From Devosia elaeis (GTDB taxonomy: Bacteria > Pseudomonadota > Alphaproteobacteria > Rhizobiales > Devosiaceae): a DNA stretch of 33,985 nt. A program made the translations under genes and the position numbers. Under the pieces are notes generated by a model. The model was given only the letters and a program-made list of their open reading frames with translations, had not been told where the DNA came from and did no database searches. Below are positions 23,557 to 31,769 of this stretch, piece after piece; position 1 is the first letter of the stretch, and every line of letters starts with the position of its first letter. Location of the stretch: positions 1 through 33,985 of the forward strand of contig NZ_LVVY01000122.1 in the NCBI RefSeq assembly GCF_001650025.1, in the 5' to 3' direction.

Positions 23557-25315
23557 GCGGATCGAGCATGTCGCCGAAGGCCACGGCGCGGCCGCGCCCC
23601 TCGGCCTTGGCCGCATAGCAGGCCGCATCGGCCTCGCCCATGAAGCCCAGCGGCGAGGACGGCTCGGCGCTCACCATGGTCAGGCCGGCGCTGGCGCCGA
23701 TACGGTATTCGCGGCCGGCCCAGGGAAAGACCAGCGCGCCGATGGCCCGCACGATCTTGCCGGCGACCTGCCGGCCAGCCTCGGGCGGGCAGCCCTCCAG
23801 GATCACCGCGAATTCGTCGCCGCCGATCCGCGCCACCAGGTCGTGGGCGCGGCAGGATTCGCGGATGGTCTGCGCCACCTGCTTGAGCAGGGCATCGCCC
23901 GCCGCATGGCCGGCATTGTCGTTGACCGGCTTGAAATGGTCGAGATCGACATAGATCAGGCTGGAGGTGCGGCCATTGGCGCGGCCGGCCTGGATGGTCG
24001 CCTCCAGCACGTGCTCGAAGGCGGCTCTGTTGGCCAGCCCGGTCAGCGCATCGTGGCTGGCGGTATGGGCCAATTGCTTCTGCAAGGCCCGGCTTTGCGT
24101 CACGTCCTGGAAGACCAGCACCGCGCCCAGGGTGGCGCCGCCCTTGGCCAGGACCGGCGCGGCGGTGCAGGAGATGTCGCGTTCGGCTCCGTCATGGCCG
24201 AGCAGAATCGCATCATGCTCCACGCGCACGGGCTCTCCGCGCTCGAAACAGCACCGGACCGGGCAGTCCAGCAAGGCACCGCTCTGGTCGCTGCGCAGGC
24301 GGAACACCGCATCGACCGGGCGGCCGCGCGCCTGGGCGGCCGGCATGCCGGTGAGCTGTTCGGCGGCGGCGTTCATGAAGGCGACCCGGCCTTCGGCATC
24401 GGCCGAAATCATGCCGTCGGCAATGGATTCGAGGGTGACGCGCAGGCGCTCCTTTTCGGCGGCCAGTTCCAGTTCGATGGTCTTGAGATGGGTGATGTCG
24501 GTATCGGTGCCCACGGCGCGCAGCACATTGCCGTCTTCGTCCCATTCGATGGGCTTGCCGCGGCTGAGGATCCAGACATAGCGCCCGTCGCGGGTGCGCT
24601 CGCGATATTCGAGCGTGTCATAGCCCTCCACGCCCTCCCCCTGCTTGCGGGCGACGCTGCGGACCCAGTCCCGATCATCCGGATGGATGCGGTCGAGCCA
24701 ATTGGCGTCGTGGTCGGTGCCGACATCCTCGTCGGCGGGAATGCCGCGCAGCACCCGCCACATGCGCGAATAGAACATGCGATCGCGGCGCAGGTCGTAA
24801 TCCCACACGCCCTGGCGGGCGCTTTCCAGCGCCGAATTCCAGCGGGCCTCGGAATAGGCCAGCGCCTGCTCGGCCTTTTTCTGCAGTTCGATATTGGTGA
24901 GCTGGACGATGAGCGCGCCGGGCGCCCCCGCCTCGCCCTCCAGCAGCTTGGCGGCCACCATGAACCAGAGAAAGGCGCGATCGGCGTGGCGGAACCGGCA
25001 TTCGCCGCGCCAGGCGCCGGCCTCGCCGCGCGCGAGCCGCTCGAGCTGGAGGCGCAGGGCCAGGCGCTCGTCCTCATGCACCATGTCGAGAAAGGCAAAG
25101 GGGTGCTCGCCGGCGGGCACATAGCCCACCATCTCGGAGAAGGCGCGGTTGGAATAGAGCACGGCCCCCTCGCCCCCGACCAGCAGCATGCCGACCGGGG
25201 CGGCATCGAGCACGGCCGTCGCCATCCTCCCGCCGCCCAGCGGGTGGATGGCCGGATCACCCATCGCAATGGCCGGACGTCTCGCTCCCATCCGGCCATC
25301 ATGGCGCAAGGCCAT
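23537..25315 (-). CDS. PAS-domain diguanylate cyclase (GGDEF)
   Basis: This protein makes cyclic-di-GMP from GTP. The 592-residue product has three PAS modules (about 32-145, 150-275 and 290-410) and a GGDEF domain (about 425-585). The active site is intact: GGDEF at 498-502, with HFKPVNDNAGHAAGD earlier. An RAHD inhibitory site (RxxD) sits 5 residues before it, so product feedback is expected. PAS2 has WNSALESARQGVWDYDLRRD and a PAC segment; PAS3 has a DCPVRCC cysteine cluster. No membrane helix, signal peptide or EAL domain is seen, so it is a cytoplasmic sensor. The start is uncertain: ATG 25315 (GAAAGG 10 nt upstream), or in-frame ATGs at 25264 and 25225. Confidence 0.9.
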   Translation of the reverse strand: MALRHDGRMGARRPAIAMGDPAIHPLGGGRMATAVLDAAPVGMLLVGGEGAVLYSNRAFSEMVGYVPAGEHPFAFLDMVHEDERLALRLQLERLARGEAGAWRGECRFRHADRAFLWFMVAAKLLEGEAGAPGALIVQLTNIELQKKAEQALAYSEARWNSALESARQGVWDYDLRRDRMFYSRMWRVLRGIPADEDVGTDHDANWLDRIHPDDRDWVRSVARKQGEGVEGYDTLEYRERTRDGRYVWILSRGKPIEWDEDGNVLRAVGTDTDITHLKTIELELAAEKERLRVTLESIADGMISADAEGRVAFMNAAAEQLTGMPAAQARGRPVDAVFRLRSDQSGALLDCPVRCCFERGEPVRVEHDAILLGHDGAERDISCTAAPVLAKGGATLGAVLVFQDVTQSRALQKQLAHTASHDALTGLANRAAFEHVLEATIQAGRANGRTSSLIYVDLDHFKPVNDNAGHAAGDALLKQVAQTIRESCRAHDLVARIGGDEFAVILEGCPPEAGRQVAGKIVRAIGALVFPWAGREYRIGASAGLTMVSAEPSSPLGFMGEADAACYAAKAEGRGRAVAFGDMLDPLSRNRR

Positions 25316-25389
25316 TAACAACAGCCTTTCGCCCTTTGCGCAAAACCCGGCGATTTTCGAGCAATGCCGGGCGGAAGCGGGCGCGGCGG

Positions 25390-26229
25390 CTAAAACGCCT
25401 GGCCGATCCGGGAGAGGATGAAGTCTCGCTCCTGGGCCAGGCCCGCCCATTCGCCCGGATGGTCGGCATCGAAGATCAGCGTATAGGGACCGGCATAGCC
25501 CGCTTCCTCGGCGGCGGCGAGGCAGAGGCCGTAATCGGCTTCGTCCATCTGCCCGCCGGAGAAATCGGCTTTGGCGTGACAGAGCGAGGCGCGGGGGAAG
25601 ATGGATTTCAGCCCCTCATATTTGTCCGGCCCGGTCCAATTGCCGAAATCGGCGAGCAGGCCCACCTGGCCATCGAGCTGGTCGAGCAGGACATGCACTG
25701 CCTCGGGCGTGGAGAGCAGGTCGAACCAGTTCTCGGTGACGATGCGCATGGGCGAGCCGGCATTGGCGGCCAGCAATTCCCGGAAGCCCAGGACGGAGCG
25801 TTCGAGCGCCTCGCTCGAGGTCGGCTGCTTGCCGGCAATGACGCGGGCATTTTCGGCGCCCAGCGCATTGGCGACGTCGATCCAGCCGGCGATCCAGTTT
25901 GTGTCGCGTTCGCCGACCAGGGGATCGGTCATGTCGCCGGCATCGATCAGCAGGGTCTGCAGCGTCACGCCCGAGACCTTGAGCTGGTCGCGCAATTCGC
26001 CGAGATAGACCGCGTCGCGGCTGCGCAGGTGGAAGGAGACGATCTCCAGCCGCTGATAGCCGTGATTGGCCAGGACCGAGGGCAGGCCGAGCAGCGATTC
26101 CTCGCCCTCGCCATAGGTGTCCTCGCCGTCGCTGACCGCATCGGTGGTCAGATCGTGCGGATAGGTGGTGCCCAGGAGGCGGTGCAGCGACCAGGTGGAA
26201 ACGGCGATGCGGCTTGCGGGATCGGCCAT
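25390..26229 (-). CDS. Sugar phosphate isomerase/epimerase-like TIM barrel protein
   Basis: This 279-residue protein is of the xylose-isomerase-like TIM-barrel superfamily (AP endonuclease family 2). It has RIAVSTWSLHRLLG at the N-terminus and metal-ligand candidates in QRLEIVSFHL, RIVTENWFDLL, GLLADFGNW and SLCHAKADF, with a late YTLIFDADHPG. Members isomerise or epimerise ketoses, keto acids or inositol derivatives. The substrate here is unknown. The ATG has AAAGGAG 7 nt upstream. It is the last gene of the minus-strand catabolic set, 56 bp after the amidohydrolase. Confidence 0.87.
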   Translation of the reverse strand: MADPASRIAVSTWSLHRLLGTTYPHDLTTDAVSDGEDTYGEGEESLLGLPSVLANHGYQRLEIVSFHLRSRDAVYLGELRDQLKVSGVTLQTLLIDAGDMTDPLVGERDTNWIAGWIDVANALGAENARVIAGKQPTSSEALERSVLGFRELLAANAGSPMRIVTENWFDLLSTPEAVHVLLDQLDGQVGLLADFGNWTGPDKYEGLKSIFPRASLCHAKADFSGGQMDEADYGLCLAAAEEAGYAGPYTLIFDADHPGEWAGLAQERDFILSRIGQAF

Positions 26230-26285
26230 GATGGACTCCTTTTAGGCAGAGGATTTCATGCGCCCGGAACGGGGGCAAGGAAAAG

Positions 26286-27116
26286 CTAAATCCGATAGAC
26301 CCGCTCGGCGTTGCGGTGAAAGAGTGCGGCTTTTTCGTCGTCGCTGGCGCCGGCGACGATGGCGCGCGCGGCATCGACCCAACCGGTCAGGGTGCCGCCC
26401 GTAATGGTGGCCACGGGATGATCGGAGCCCCAGACCACCCGGTCCCAGCCGAAACAGGCGATGACATGCTCGACATAGGGCCGCAGGGTCTCGGCGCTCC
26501 AGCCGGGCGCGCAATGATTGACCAGGCCCGAAACCTTGCCGACCACATTGGGACAGGTGGCGATATCGGCCAGGGCCGCCCGCCAGGGATCGAGGCCCAG
26601 GCCGGCGATATCGGGATTGCCGCAATGGTCGAGCACGAAGGTGAGGTCGGGCACGGCCCGGGCGAGGCGCTTGCCCAGATGCAATTGATCGGCGCGCAGG
26701 CAGAGATCGAAGGTGACGCCATGGGGCACGAGGCGGCGCAGGTTTTCGACGAACAGCCCCGTCTGGCTGACATCGTCCAGCACTTCATGGAGAATGCGGC
26801 GGAAGCCCTTTACCCGGCCCTGCCCCGCTTCCAGCAGGGTTTCGACCTGGCGTTCGAAGCCGTCATGCTCGGGGCGGCAGGCGGCGATGGCGCCGGCAAT
26901 GCCGGGCAGCCCGGTGACGAAGGCGGTTTCTGCCACGATGTCGGTTTCGGCGACATCGACTTCCATATGGAGCGCCGAAACGATGCCCAGCGCTTCGGCC
27001 TCGGCGAAATATTGCTCGCGCGTCCAGGCGCGGTCGAGCTTGTGGCCCGGACCGATCCAAGGATAGCGGAAGCGGTCCGGATAGATCAGGTGCAGATGGG
27101 TATCGAGAATATGCAA
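26286..27116 (-). CDS. Amidohydrolase family protein (COG3618-type, lactonase/hydrolase)
   Basis: This is a 276-residue metal-dependent hydrolase. Visible ligands are the HxH of DTHLHL at residues 5-10, FVLDHCGNPD (His) in the middle, and WGSDHPVA (Asp) near the end. The COG3618 group includes sugar lactonases such as L-fucono-1,5-lactonase and decarboxylating relatives. The start codon is TTG (MHILDTH), with GGGAGG 6 nt upstream, and the family N-terminus begins exactly there. It lies 40 bp after the PLP enzyme. A lactone, amide or carboxylate is a possible substrate; the context does not decide. Confidence 0.87.
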   Translation of the reverse strand: MHILDTHLHLIYPDRFRYPWIGPGHKLDRAWTREQYFAEAEALGIVSALHMEVDVAETDIVAETAFVTGLPGIAGAIAACRPEHDGFERQVETLLEAGQGRVKGFRRILHEVLDDVSQTGLFVENLRRLVPHGVTFDLCLRADQLHLGKRLARAVPDLTFVLDHCGNPDIAGLGLDPWRAALADIATCPNVVGKVSGLVNHCAPGWSAETLRPYVEHVIACFGWDRVVWGSDHPVATITGGTLTGWVDAARAIVAGASDDEKAALFHRNAERVYRI

Positions 27117-27156
27117 GGCGGGCCTCCCTTTGCCGATATTCTCCGGGAAGGGCCGG

Positions 27157-28221
27157 CTAGTCCACCCTGCCCCGCGCGGCCACCGGCAGGGTCTCCACCA
27201 GATTGTCGCCCGAGAGCAGATAGACCCGGTCGAAGAGATTGGTCACCGGGCAGCAATGATTGGGAATGATGCGGATTCTGTCGCCGATCCCGGGCTTTTG
27301 GGCACAGGCCGAGAGGTCGATCGTGCCATGTTCCTCGCTGAGGCCGGTGATCTTTGCCTCGGGATAGTCGAGCACATAGCCATGGCCGACCAGGCCGAGC
27401 AGGTCGCTGGTCAGCGCCTTGGAGCCGGCATCGATGATGGCGCGATCCTCGGTCGGGCGCGACACGACCGTAGCCAGCACGGTCAACGCGCAATCCTCGA
27501 AGCTGGCGGCGCCCGCCGCGACCTGGGAGCGGTCCATGTAGATATAGGTGCCGGGGCGATATTCGGTGGCGACGCCCGCCGCCGCCTCCATGTGCCAAAT
27601 GTCAGGCGTGCCGCCGGTGGTGATGGCCGGGACGGGGATGCTTTCGGCGTCGAACAGGGCTTTGGCCGCAGCCAGCCATTCGGCCGCCTGCTTGTATTTT
27701 CCGGCGGCCGGATAGGTCATCAGCCCGGCAAATTCGAGGCCGGGCGCGGCGACGATCCGACGGGCCAGGTCCAGCGCCGCCTCGGGCGATTGCACGCCGC
27801 AGCGCCCCATGCCGGTATCGCATTCGACGAAAACGCCGAGCGGCCGCGCGGGATCGGTGAAGGTCGTGGCAAGCCCGGCCACGCATTCGGCGCTGTCGGC
27901 GACGACGCGAATGGTGACGCGCTCATGCAGGGCCTTGAGGCGGGCGAGCTTGGCGGCGCCGATGATGTTGAAGGTCAAAAGGATATCGGTGAGGCCGGCA
28001 TCGGCCATCACCTCGGCCTCGCCCAGCTTCTGCACATTGATGCCGACCGCGCCCAGGTCCACCTGCCTCCTGGCGAAGAACGGCAATTTGTGGGTCTTGA
28101 TATGGGGGCGAAGGTTGAGCCCGGCCCGGTTCGCCGCATCCTGGGCGCGCCGGAGATTGGCCTCGGCCTTGTCGAGGTCGATGAGGACGGAGGGGGTATC
28201 GAGGGTGGAATAATGAGTCAT
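27157..28221 (-). CDS. D-TA/D-serine dehydratase-like PLP enzyme
   Basis: This is a 354-residue, alanine-racemase-fold-III PLP enzyme. The N-terminal TPSVLIDLDKAEANL is followed by RPHIKTHK at 38-45, which carries the PLP lysine. FVECDTGMGRCG and TTGGTPD (PLP phosphate loop) come next, and a C-terminal HxC zinc motif, His322/Cys324 in NHCCPVTN. The H-x-C metal site is the hallmark of eukaryotic-type D-serine dehydratase and D-threonine aldolase. It should therefore eliminate water from, or retro-aldol cleave, a D-beta-hydroxy amino acid. The gene overlaps the SDR gene by ATGA. Which of the two reactions occurs is not decided by sequence. Confidence 0.9.
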   Translation of the reverse strand: MTHYSTLDTPSVLIDLDKAEANLRRAQDAANRAGLNLRPHIKTHKLPFFARRQVDLGAVGINVQKLGEAEVMADAGLTDILLTFNIIGAAKLARLKALHERVTIRVVADSAECVAGLATTFTDPARPLGVFVECDTGMGRCGVQSPEAALDLARRIVAAPGLEFAGLMTYPAAGKYKQAAEWLAAAKALFDAESIPVPAITTGGTPDIWHMEAAAGVATEYRPGTYIYMDRSQVAAGAASFEDCALTVLATVVSRPTEDRAIIDAGSKALTSDLLGLVGHGYVLDYPEAKITGLSEEHGTIDLSACAQKPGIGDRIRIIPNHCCPVTNLFDRVYLLSGDNLVETLPVAARGRVD

Positions 28222-28991
28222 TTGGCCCGCAGAACCTCGTTGACGAAGCGGAGATTACCGGAGGTCAGCCCGGCATCGACGGGAATGGTCACCCCGGTAA
28301 TACCCGAGGCGGCGTCGGAAGCGAGGAACAAAGCCGCATGGGCCACTTCCTCAGGGCTGACCATGCGGCCCAGCGGGTAATGCGGCAGCACCTTGTCGAG
28401 CAGGCGCGGATCGGCGGCCAGGCGATGATCCCAGGCCGGGGTGCGCACCGAACCGGGCGCCACCACATTGGCGCGCACGCCCTGCCCGCCGCGTTCGACG
28501 GCAATGGCCCGGGCATAGGCGATCAACCCCGCCTTGGCCGCCGAATAGGCCGGATTGCCGAAATGGGCCAGGGCATTGACCGAGGAGACCAGCACCACAT
28601 TGCCCGCGCCGCGCGCCGCCATGGCCGCCACGATCGGATCGACCAGCGCATAGGCGCCATTGAGATTGATGGCCATTTCGCTGGCCCAGATGTCGTCGTC
28701 GAGATGATCGAAATGCTCGGCGCGGGTGAAGCCGGCATTGGCGATGACGGCATCGGGCGCGCCATGGGCGGCGATATCGGCGGCGATGGCGGCGCGCGTC
28801 GCCCTGGCGTCGGATTGGTCGAACAGGACTTTGCGCACGAGGTTCAGGCCGGCCAGCATGTCCGCGTCGCGGTCGGCGCCGATGACCTCTGCGCCGGCGG
28901 CGTGGAAGGTCTCCACCAGCACCCGGCCGATGCCGCCCCCGGCGCCGGAAATGAGGATGGTCTTGCCATCGAGACGGAAGGGATTTGTCAT
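28218..28991 (-). CDS. SDR-family NAD(P)-dependent oxidoreductase
   Basis: This is a 257-residue classical short-chain dehydrogenase. The cofactor motif SGAGGGIGR lies at about 15-23 and an acidic GADRD after strand 2 suggests NAD preference. NAG is seen in VIANAGFTR, catalytic Ser in VLVSSVNAL, and YSAAK (YxxxK) near residue 150. It oxidises or reduces an alcohol or keto group in the catabolic pathway; the substrate is unknown. Its TGA overlaps the ATG of the PLP enzyme gene. A repeat doublet separates it from ridA upstream. Confidence 0.92.
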   Translation of the reverse strand: MTNPFRLDGKTILISGAGGGIGRVLVETFHAAGAEVIGADRDADMLAGLNLVRKVLFDQSDARATRAAIAADIAAHGAPDAVIANAGFTRAEHFDHLDDDIWASEMAINLNGAYALVDPIVAAMAARGAGNVVLVSSVNALAHFGNPAYSAAKAGLIAYARAIAVERGGQGVRANVVAPGSVRTPAWDHRLAADPRLLDKVLPHYPLGRMVSPEEVAHAALFLASDAASGITGVTIPVDAGLTSGNLRFVNEVLRAK

Positions 28992-29019
28992 TGGCCTACC
29001 CTGTTACCGAAGCATCCCA

Positions 29020-29106
29020 GACCTCATGGTGAGCCTGTCGAACCACGAGGTCGCAGCCACCGAATGCCCGACCTCGTCCTTCGACAGGCTCAGGATGAGG
29101 TCTTCG
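29020..29106. repeat. Family C palindromic repeat doublet between ridA and the SDR gene
   Basis: The inverted copies are 29020-29053 and 29070-29106. Their shared cores GAGCCTGTCGA and TCGACAGGCTC pair perfectly. Each copy is also a hairpin: one has CATGGTG...ACCACG, the other CATCCTG...AGGACG. The paired bases are swapped (GG/CC to CC/GG) while pairing is kept. A 16-nt spacer separates the copies. Confidence 0.92.
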
Positions 29107-29118
29107 AAAAAATGCGGC

Positions 29119-29502
29119 TCACGGCCCCTTATAGGCCACGCAGTCGATCTCGACCTTGCAATCGACCATCATATGGCTCTGCACGCAGGCGCGAGCGGGG
29201 GGATGATCACCGAAATAGCTCTTGTAGACCGCGTTGAAGCTCCAGAAATCGCGCGGGTCGTCGAGCCAGACGCCGCAGCGCACCACATGTTCGAGACCGT
29301 AGCCCGCCTCTTCGAGAATGGCGATGATGTTCTGGATGGTCAGATGCGTCTGCTCGATGATGCCGGTACCGACGATTTCGCCATCCTTCATGGCCACCTG
29401 TCCCGACACGTGCAGCCAGCCGCCCGCTTCCACCGCACGGGCAAAGGGCAGGTTCTGGCCACCGGCACCGGATTTTTCCGCACCATAGCGCTTGATCGGC
29501 AT
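29119..29502 (-). CDS. RidA family protein (enamine/imine deaminase-like)
   Basis: This is a 127-residue RidA (YjgF/YER057c) protein. The core WLHVSGQVAMKDGEIVGTGIIEQTHLTIQNI and the ending PARACVQSHMMVDCKVEIDCVAYKG are seen; the Arg of PARAC is the usual imine-binding residue. RidA proteins hydrolyse reactive imines, especially 2-aminoacrylate from PLP dehydratases. That fits the nearby D-serine-dehydratase-like gene. The ATG has GAGGG 8 nt upstream. It is the first minus-strand gene facing the M81 gene and is parted from the SDR gene by a repeat. Confidence 0.92.
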   Translation of the reverse strand: MPIKRYGAEKSGAGGQNLPFARAVEAGGWLHVSGQVAMKDGEIVGTGIIEQTHLTIQNIIAILEEAGYGLEHVVRCGVWLDDPRDFWSFNAVYKSYFGDHPPARACVQSHMMVDCKVEIDCVAYKGP

Positions 29503-29520
29503 CGCAATTCCCTCACTTCT

Positions 29521-29606
29521 GAAACTGAATTTCTTCTATTAGCGTGTTTGCGCCGACAAATCGAGATTGTCCGGCATGGCGGCGGAGCAAAATGTAAATT
29601 TCTTAC
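29521..29606. promoter_or_regulatory. Candidate operators in the ridA / M81 divergent promoter
   Basis: GAAA-CTGAA-TTTC (29521-29533) and GTAA-ATTTC-TTAC (29594-29606) are two inverted repeats with 5-nt centres. Both share AATTTCTT (29528-29535 and 29597-29604), spaced 69 bp. The 170-bp gap is A+T-rich compared with the genes. GAAA-N5-TTTC resembles RpiR/MurR-type operators as I remember them; no regulator gene of that family is in the window. Confidence 0.35.
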
Positions 29607-29672
29607 GTGATTGCATTTGCGCCTTGGTGTAGCGTGGCGCGGCGCGCCGATTGACCAGATGGATGCCTGCCC

Positions 29673-31130
29673 TTGCGTATCTTCACCGCAGCCCTTGCGA
29701 CGGAAACCAATACCTTTTCCCCCATCGCCATCGACAAGCGAGCCTTCGAGGCCTCGCTGCACGCCAAGCCGGGACAGCATCCGGCCACGCCGACCCTGTG
29801 CACCGCGCCGATCACGATCGGCCGCGAGATTTGCGCCCGCGAGGGCTGGACGCTGGTCGAGGGCACGGCGAGCTGGGCCGATCCGGCGGGCCTGGTGGCG
29901 CGCGCGACCTATGAGGAATTGCGCGACGAAATCCTCGGCCAGCTTCGGGCCGCCCTGCCGGTCGACGGCGTGGTGCTGGGCCTGCACGGGGCCATGGTGG
30001 CGCAGGGCTATGACGATCCCGAGGGCGACCTGCTGGCGCGCATCCGCGCGATCGTGGGGCCGGACGTGCTGGTCTGCGCCGAACTGGACCCGCATAGCCA
30101 CCTGACCGCAAAACGCGCCGAGGCGGCCGATTTCTTTGTCTATTTCAAGGAATTCCCCCACACCGACTTCGTCGACCGGGCCCGCGACCTCTGGGCCATC
30201 GCGGTGGGCGCGCTCAAGGGCGAAATCAAGCCGGTGATGAGCATTTTCGATTGCCGGATGATCGATGTCTTCCCCACGTCCAAACAGCCCATGCGCGGCT
30301 TCGTGGACCGGCTCATGGCGCTGGAGAACACCGAGCCCGGCCTGCTCTCGCTGTCGGTCGTGCATGGGTTCATGGCCGGCGACGTGCCGGAAATGGGCAC
30401 CAAAGTGGTGGCGATCACCGATAACCAGCCCGACCTGGGCGCCGGTCTGGCCGAACGGCTGGGGCGCGAACTCTTCGCCATGCGCGGCACCTTCATGGTC
30501 GAGCAGGTGGACGAGAAAGCCGCCGTGAACGCAGCCCTGGCCGCGCCGCGCGGGCCGGTGGTGATCGCCGATGTCTGGGACAACCCCGGCGGCGGCACGG
30601 CGGGCGATGCCACCATCATCCTGGACGAATTGATCCGCCGGGGCGCGACGGACGTCGCCGTCGGCACGATCTGGGACCCGATCGCGGTGCAGATCTGTTT
30701 CGCGGCCGGCGAAGGCGCCGAGATCGCCCTGCGCTTCGGCGCCAAGTCCGCGCCCTTTACCGGCAATCCCATCGACAGGCGCGTCGTGGTCAAGGCGCTG
30801 GTGCGCAATGCCGAGATGAAGTTCGGCGAAAGCTATGCGCCCTTCGGGGACGCGGCCTGGGTGCAGTTCGACGGCATCGACGTCATCCTCAATTCCACCC
30901 GCGCGCAGAGCTTCGATCCCAGCCTGTTCTCGGCCATGGGCATCGACCCGAAGACGCGGAAAATCCTCCTGATCAAATCGACCAATCATTTCTACGATTC
31001 ATTCTCCCGGATCGCTTCCGAGATCATCTATTGCTCGGCCGGCAAGCCCTATCCGAACCGGCCGGCAGAGACCGATTACCGCAAGGCGCGGCGCGATATC
31101 TGGCCGATGGTGGAAAATCCGTGGGGGTGA
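29673..31130 (+). CDS. M81 family metallopeptidase (MlrC-type)
   Basis: This 485-residue protein is of the M81/MlrC family, zinc hydrolases named after the microcystin-degrading MlrC. The N-terminus MRIFTAALATETNTFSP is typical. Metal ligand candidates follow: Glu of ETNTF, His of LHGAM, and Asp and His of ELDPHSHLT near residue 130. A C-terminal domain has NPGGGTAGDAT and LIKSTNHFYDSF. The start is TTG, supported by exact family alignment and not by a strong ribosome site. It lies divergent from the RidA/SDR/PLP gene set. Many members have no proven peptide substrate; this one may cleave an amide or lactam in the same pathway. Confidence 0.9.
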   Translation: MRIFTAALATETNTFSPIAIDKRAFEASLHAKPGQHPATPTLCTAPITIGREICAREGWTLVEGTASWADPAGLVARATYEELRDEILGQLRAALPVDGVVLGLHGAMVAQGYDDPEGDLLARIRAIVGPDVLVCAELDPHSHLTAKRAEAADFFVYFKEFPHTDFVDRARDLWAIAVGALKGEIKPVMSIFDCRMIDVFPTSKQPMRGFVDRLMALENTEPGLLSLSVVHGFMAGDVPEMGTKVVAITDNQPDLGAGLAERLGRELFAMRGTFMVEQVDEKAAVNAALAAPRGPVVIADVWDNPGGGTAGDATIILDELIRRGATDVAVGTIWDPIAVQICFAAGEGAEIALRFGAKSAPFTGNPIDRRVVVKALVRNAEMKFGESYAPFGDAAWVQFDGIDVILNSTRAQSFDPSLFSAMGIDPKTRKILLIKSTNHFYDSFSRIASEIIYCSAGKPYPNRPAETDYRKARRDIWPMVENPWG

Positions 31131-31173
31131 ATGGGCGCGGCTTCCCTTGAACGGAGGCACCCCCACCCACGGC

Positions 31174-31256
31174 TCGTCACCCTCGGGCTGGACCCGAGGG
31201 CGTTTGCGATACAACCCAAAGACAAAGAACCCTCGGGTCACGCCCGAGGGTGACGA
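31174..31256. repeat. Family B palindrome between M81 gene and tadA
   Basis: The arms 31174-31200 and 31230-31256 pair over 27 nt with two central mismatches around a 29-nt loop. Arms and outer flanks (GGCTCGTCA, TGACGATCCG) match the copy at 20624-20706, while the loop sequence differs. It sits between convergent genes, a usual place for a transcription barrier. Confidence 0.92.
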
Positions 31257-31313
31257 TCCGAATGGGTTTGATGCTCTTCCGCTTTTCCCCCCTCAGGAGG
31301 GAGGGATGGAGCT

Positions 31314-31769
31314 CTAATCCCGCAGTGTCCTGAAAAACTCCACCAGCATGGCTTCGGACCGGCCGGCCGAGACGCCGCCGATGACTTCGGGCCTATGGTG
31401 GCAGGTGGGCTGGTCGAAAAGGCGCACGCCGTTTTCCACCGCCCCGGCCTTGATGTCCTCGGCGCCGAAATAGACCCGCCGCAGCCGCACATGGGCGATG
31501 GCCCCGGCGCACATGGCGCAGGGCTCCAGCGTCACATAGAGATCGCAGCCGTCGAGCCGCCCGGTGCCGCGCGCCACGAGGGCCGCGCGGATGGCCAGCA
31601 TTTCGGCATGCGCGGTGGGATCGGCCAGGGCCTGCATGCGATTGCGCTCGGCGGCGAGCAGGCGGCCCCCCTGCACGATCACCGCGCCGATGGGCGCCTC
31701 GCCCTGCGCGGCCGCTTCCGCGGCGAGGCGCAGCGCCAGTTCCATGGGTTTTTCGGTCAGGTCGGTCAC
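31314..31769 (-). CDS. tadA: tRNA-specific adenosine deaminase / nucleoside deaminase
   Basis: TadA converts A34 to inosine in tRNA-Arg(ACG). The 151-residue product has HAEM near residue 54 (zinc His plus catalytic Glu) and PCAMCAGAI near residue 83 (two zinc Cys). APIGAVIVQGG precedes, and the C-terminal helix LVEFFRTLRD is typical. The start GTG at 31769 overlaps the TGA of the upstream gene as GTGA, which favours it over ATG 31745. Only the tRNA substrate is assumed from family; a free nucleoside deaminase cannot be excluded. Confidence 0.9.
   Translation of the reverse strand: MTDLTEKPMELALRLAAEAAAQGEAPIGAVIVQGGRLLAAERNRMQALADPTAHAEMLAIRAALVARGTGRLDGCDLYVTLEPCAMCAGAIAHVRLRRVYFGAEDIKAGAVENGVRLFDQPTCHHRPEVIGGVSAGRSEAMLVEFFRTLRD

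Noticed and set aside
27157..28221. Assignment as BhcC of the beta-hydroxyaspartate cycle
   Set aside because: The partner genes (aminotransferase, dehydratase, iminosuccinate reductase) are absent; the fold is shared but the context is different.
29388..30989. A 533-codon minus-strand frame
   Set aside because: It is antisense to the M81 gene, whose family motifs are unambiguous; composition is that of a shadow frame.
29673..31130. Calling the locus a microcystin degradation (mlr) cluster
   Set aside because: mlrA, mlrB and mlrD homologues are absent. M81 proteins are widespread outside microcystin degradation.
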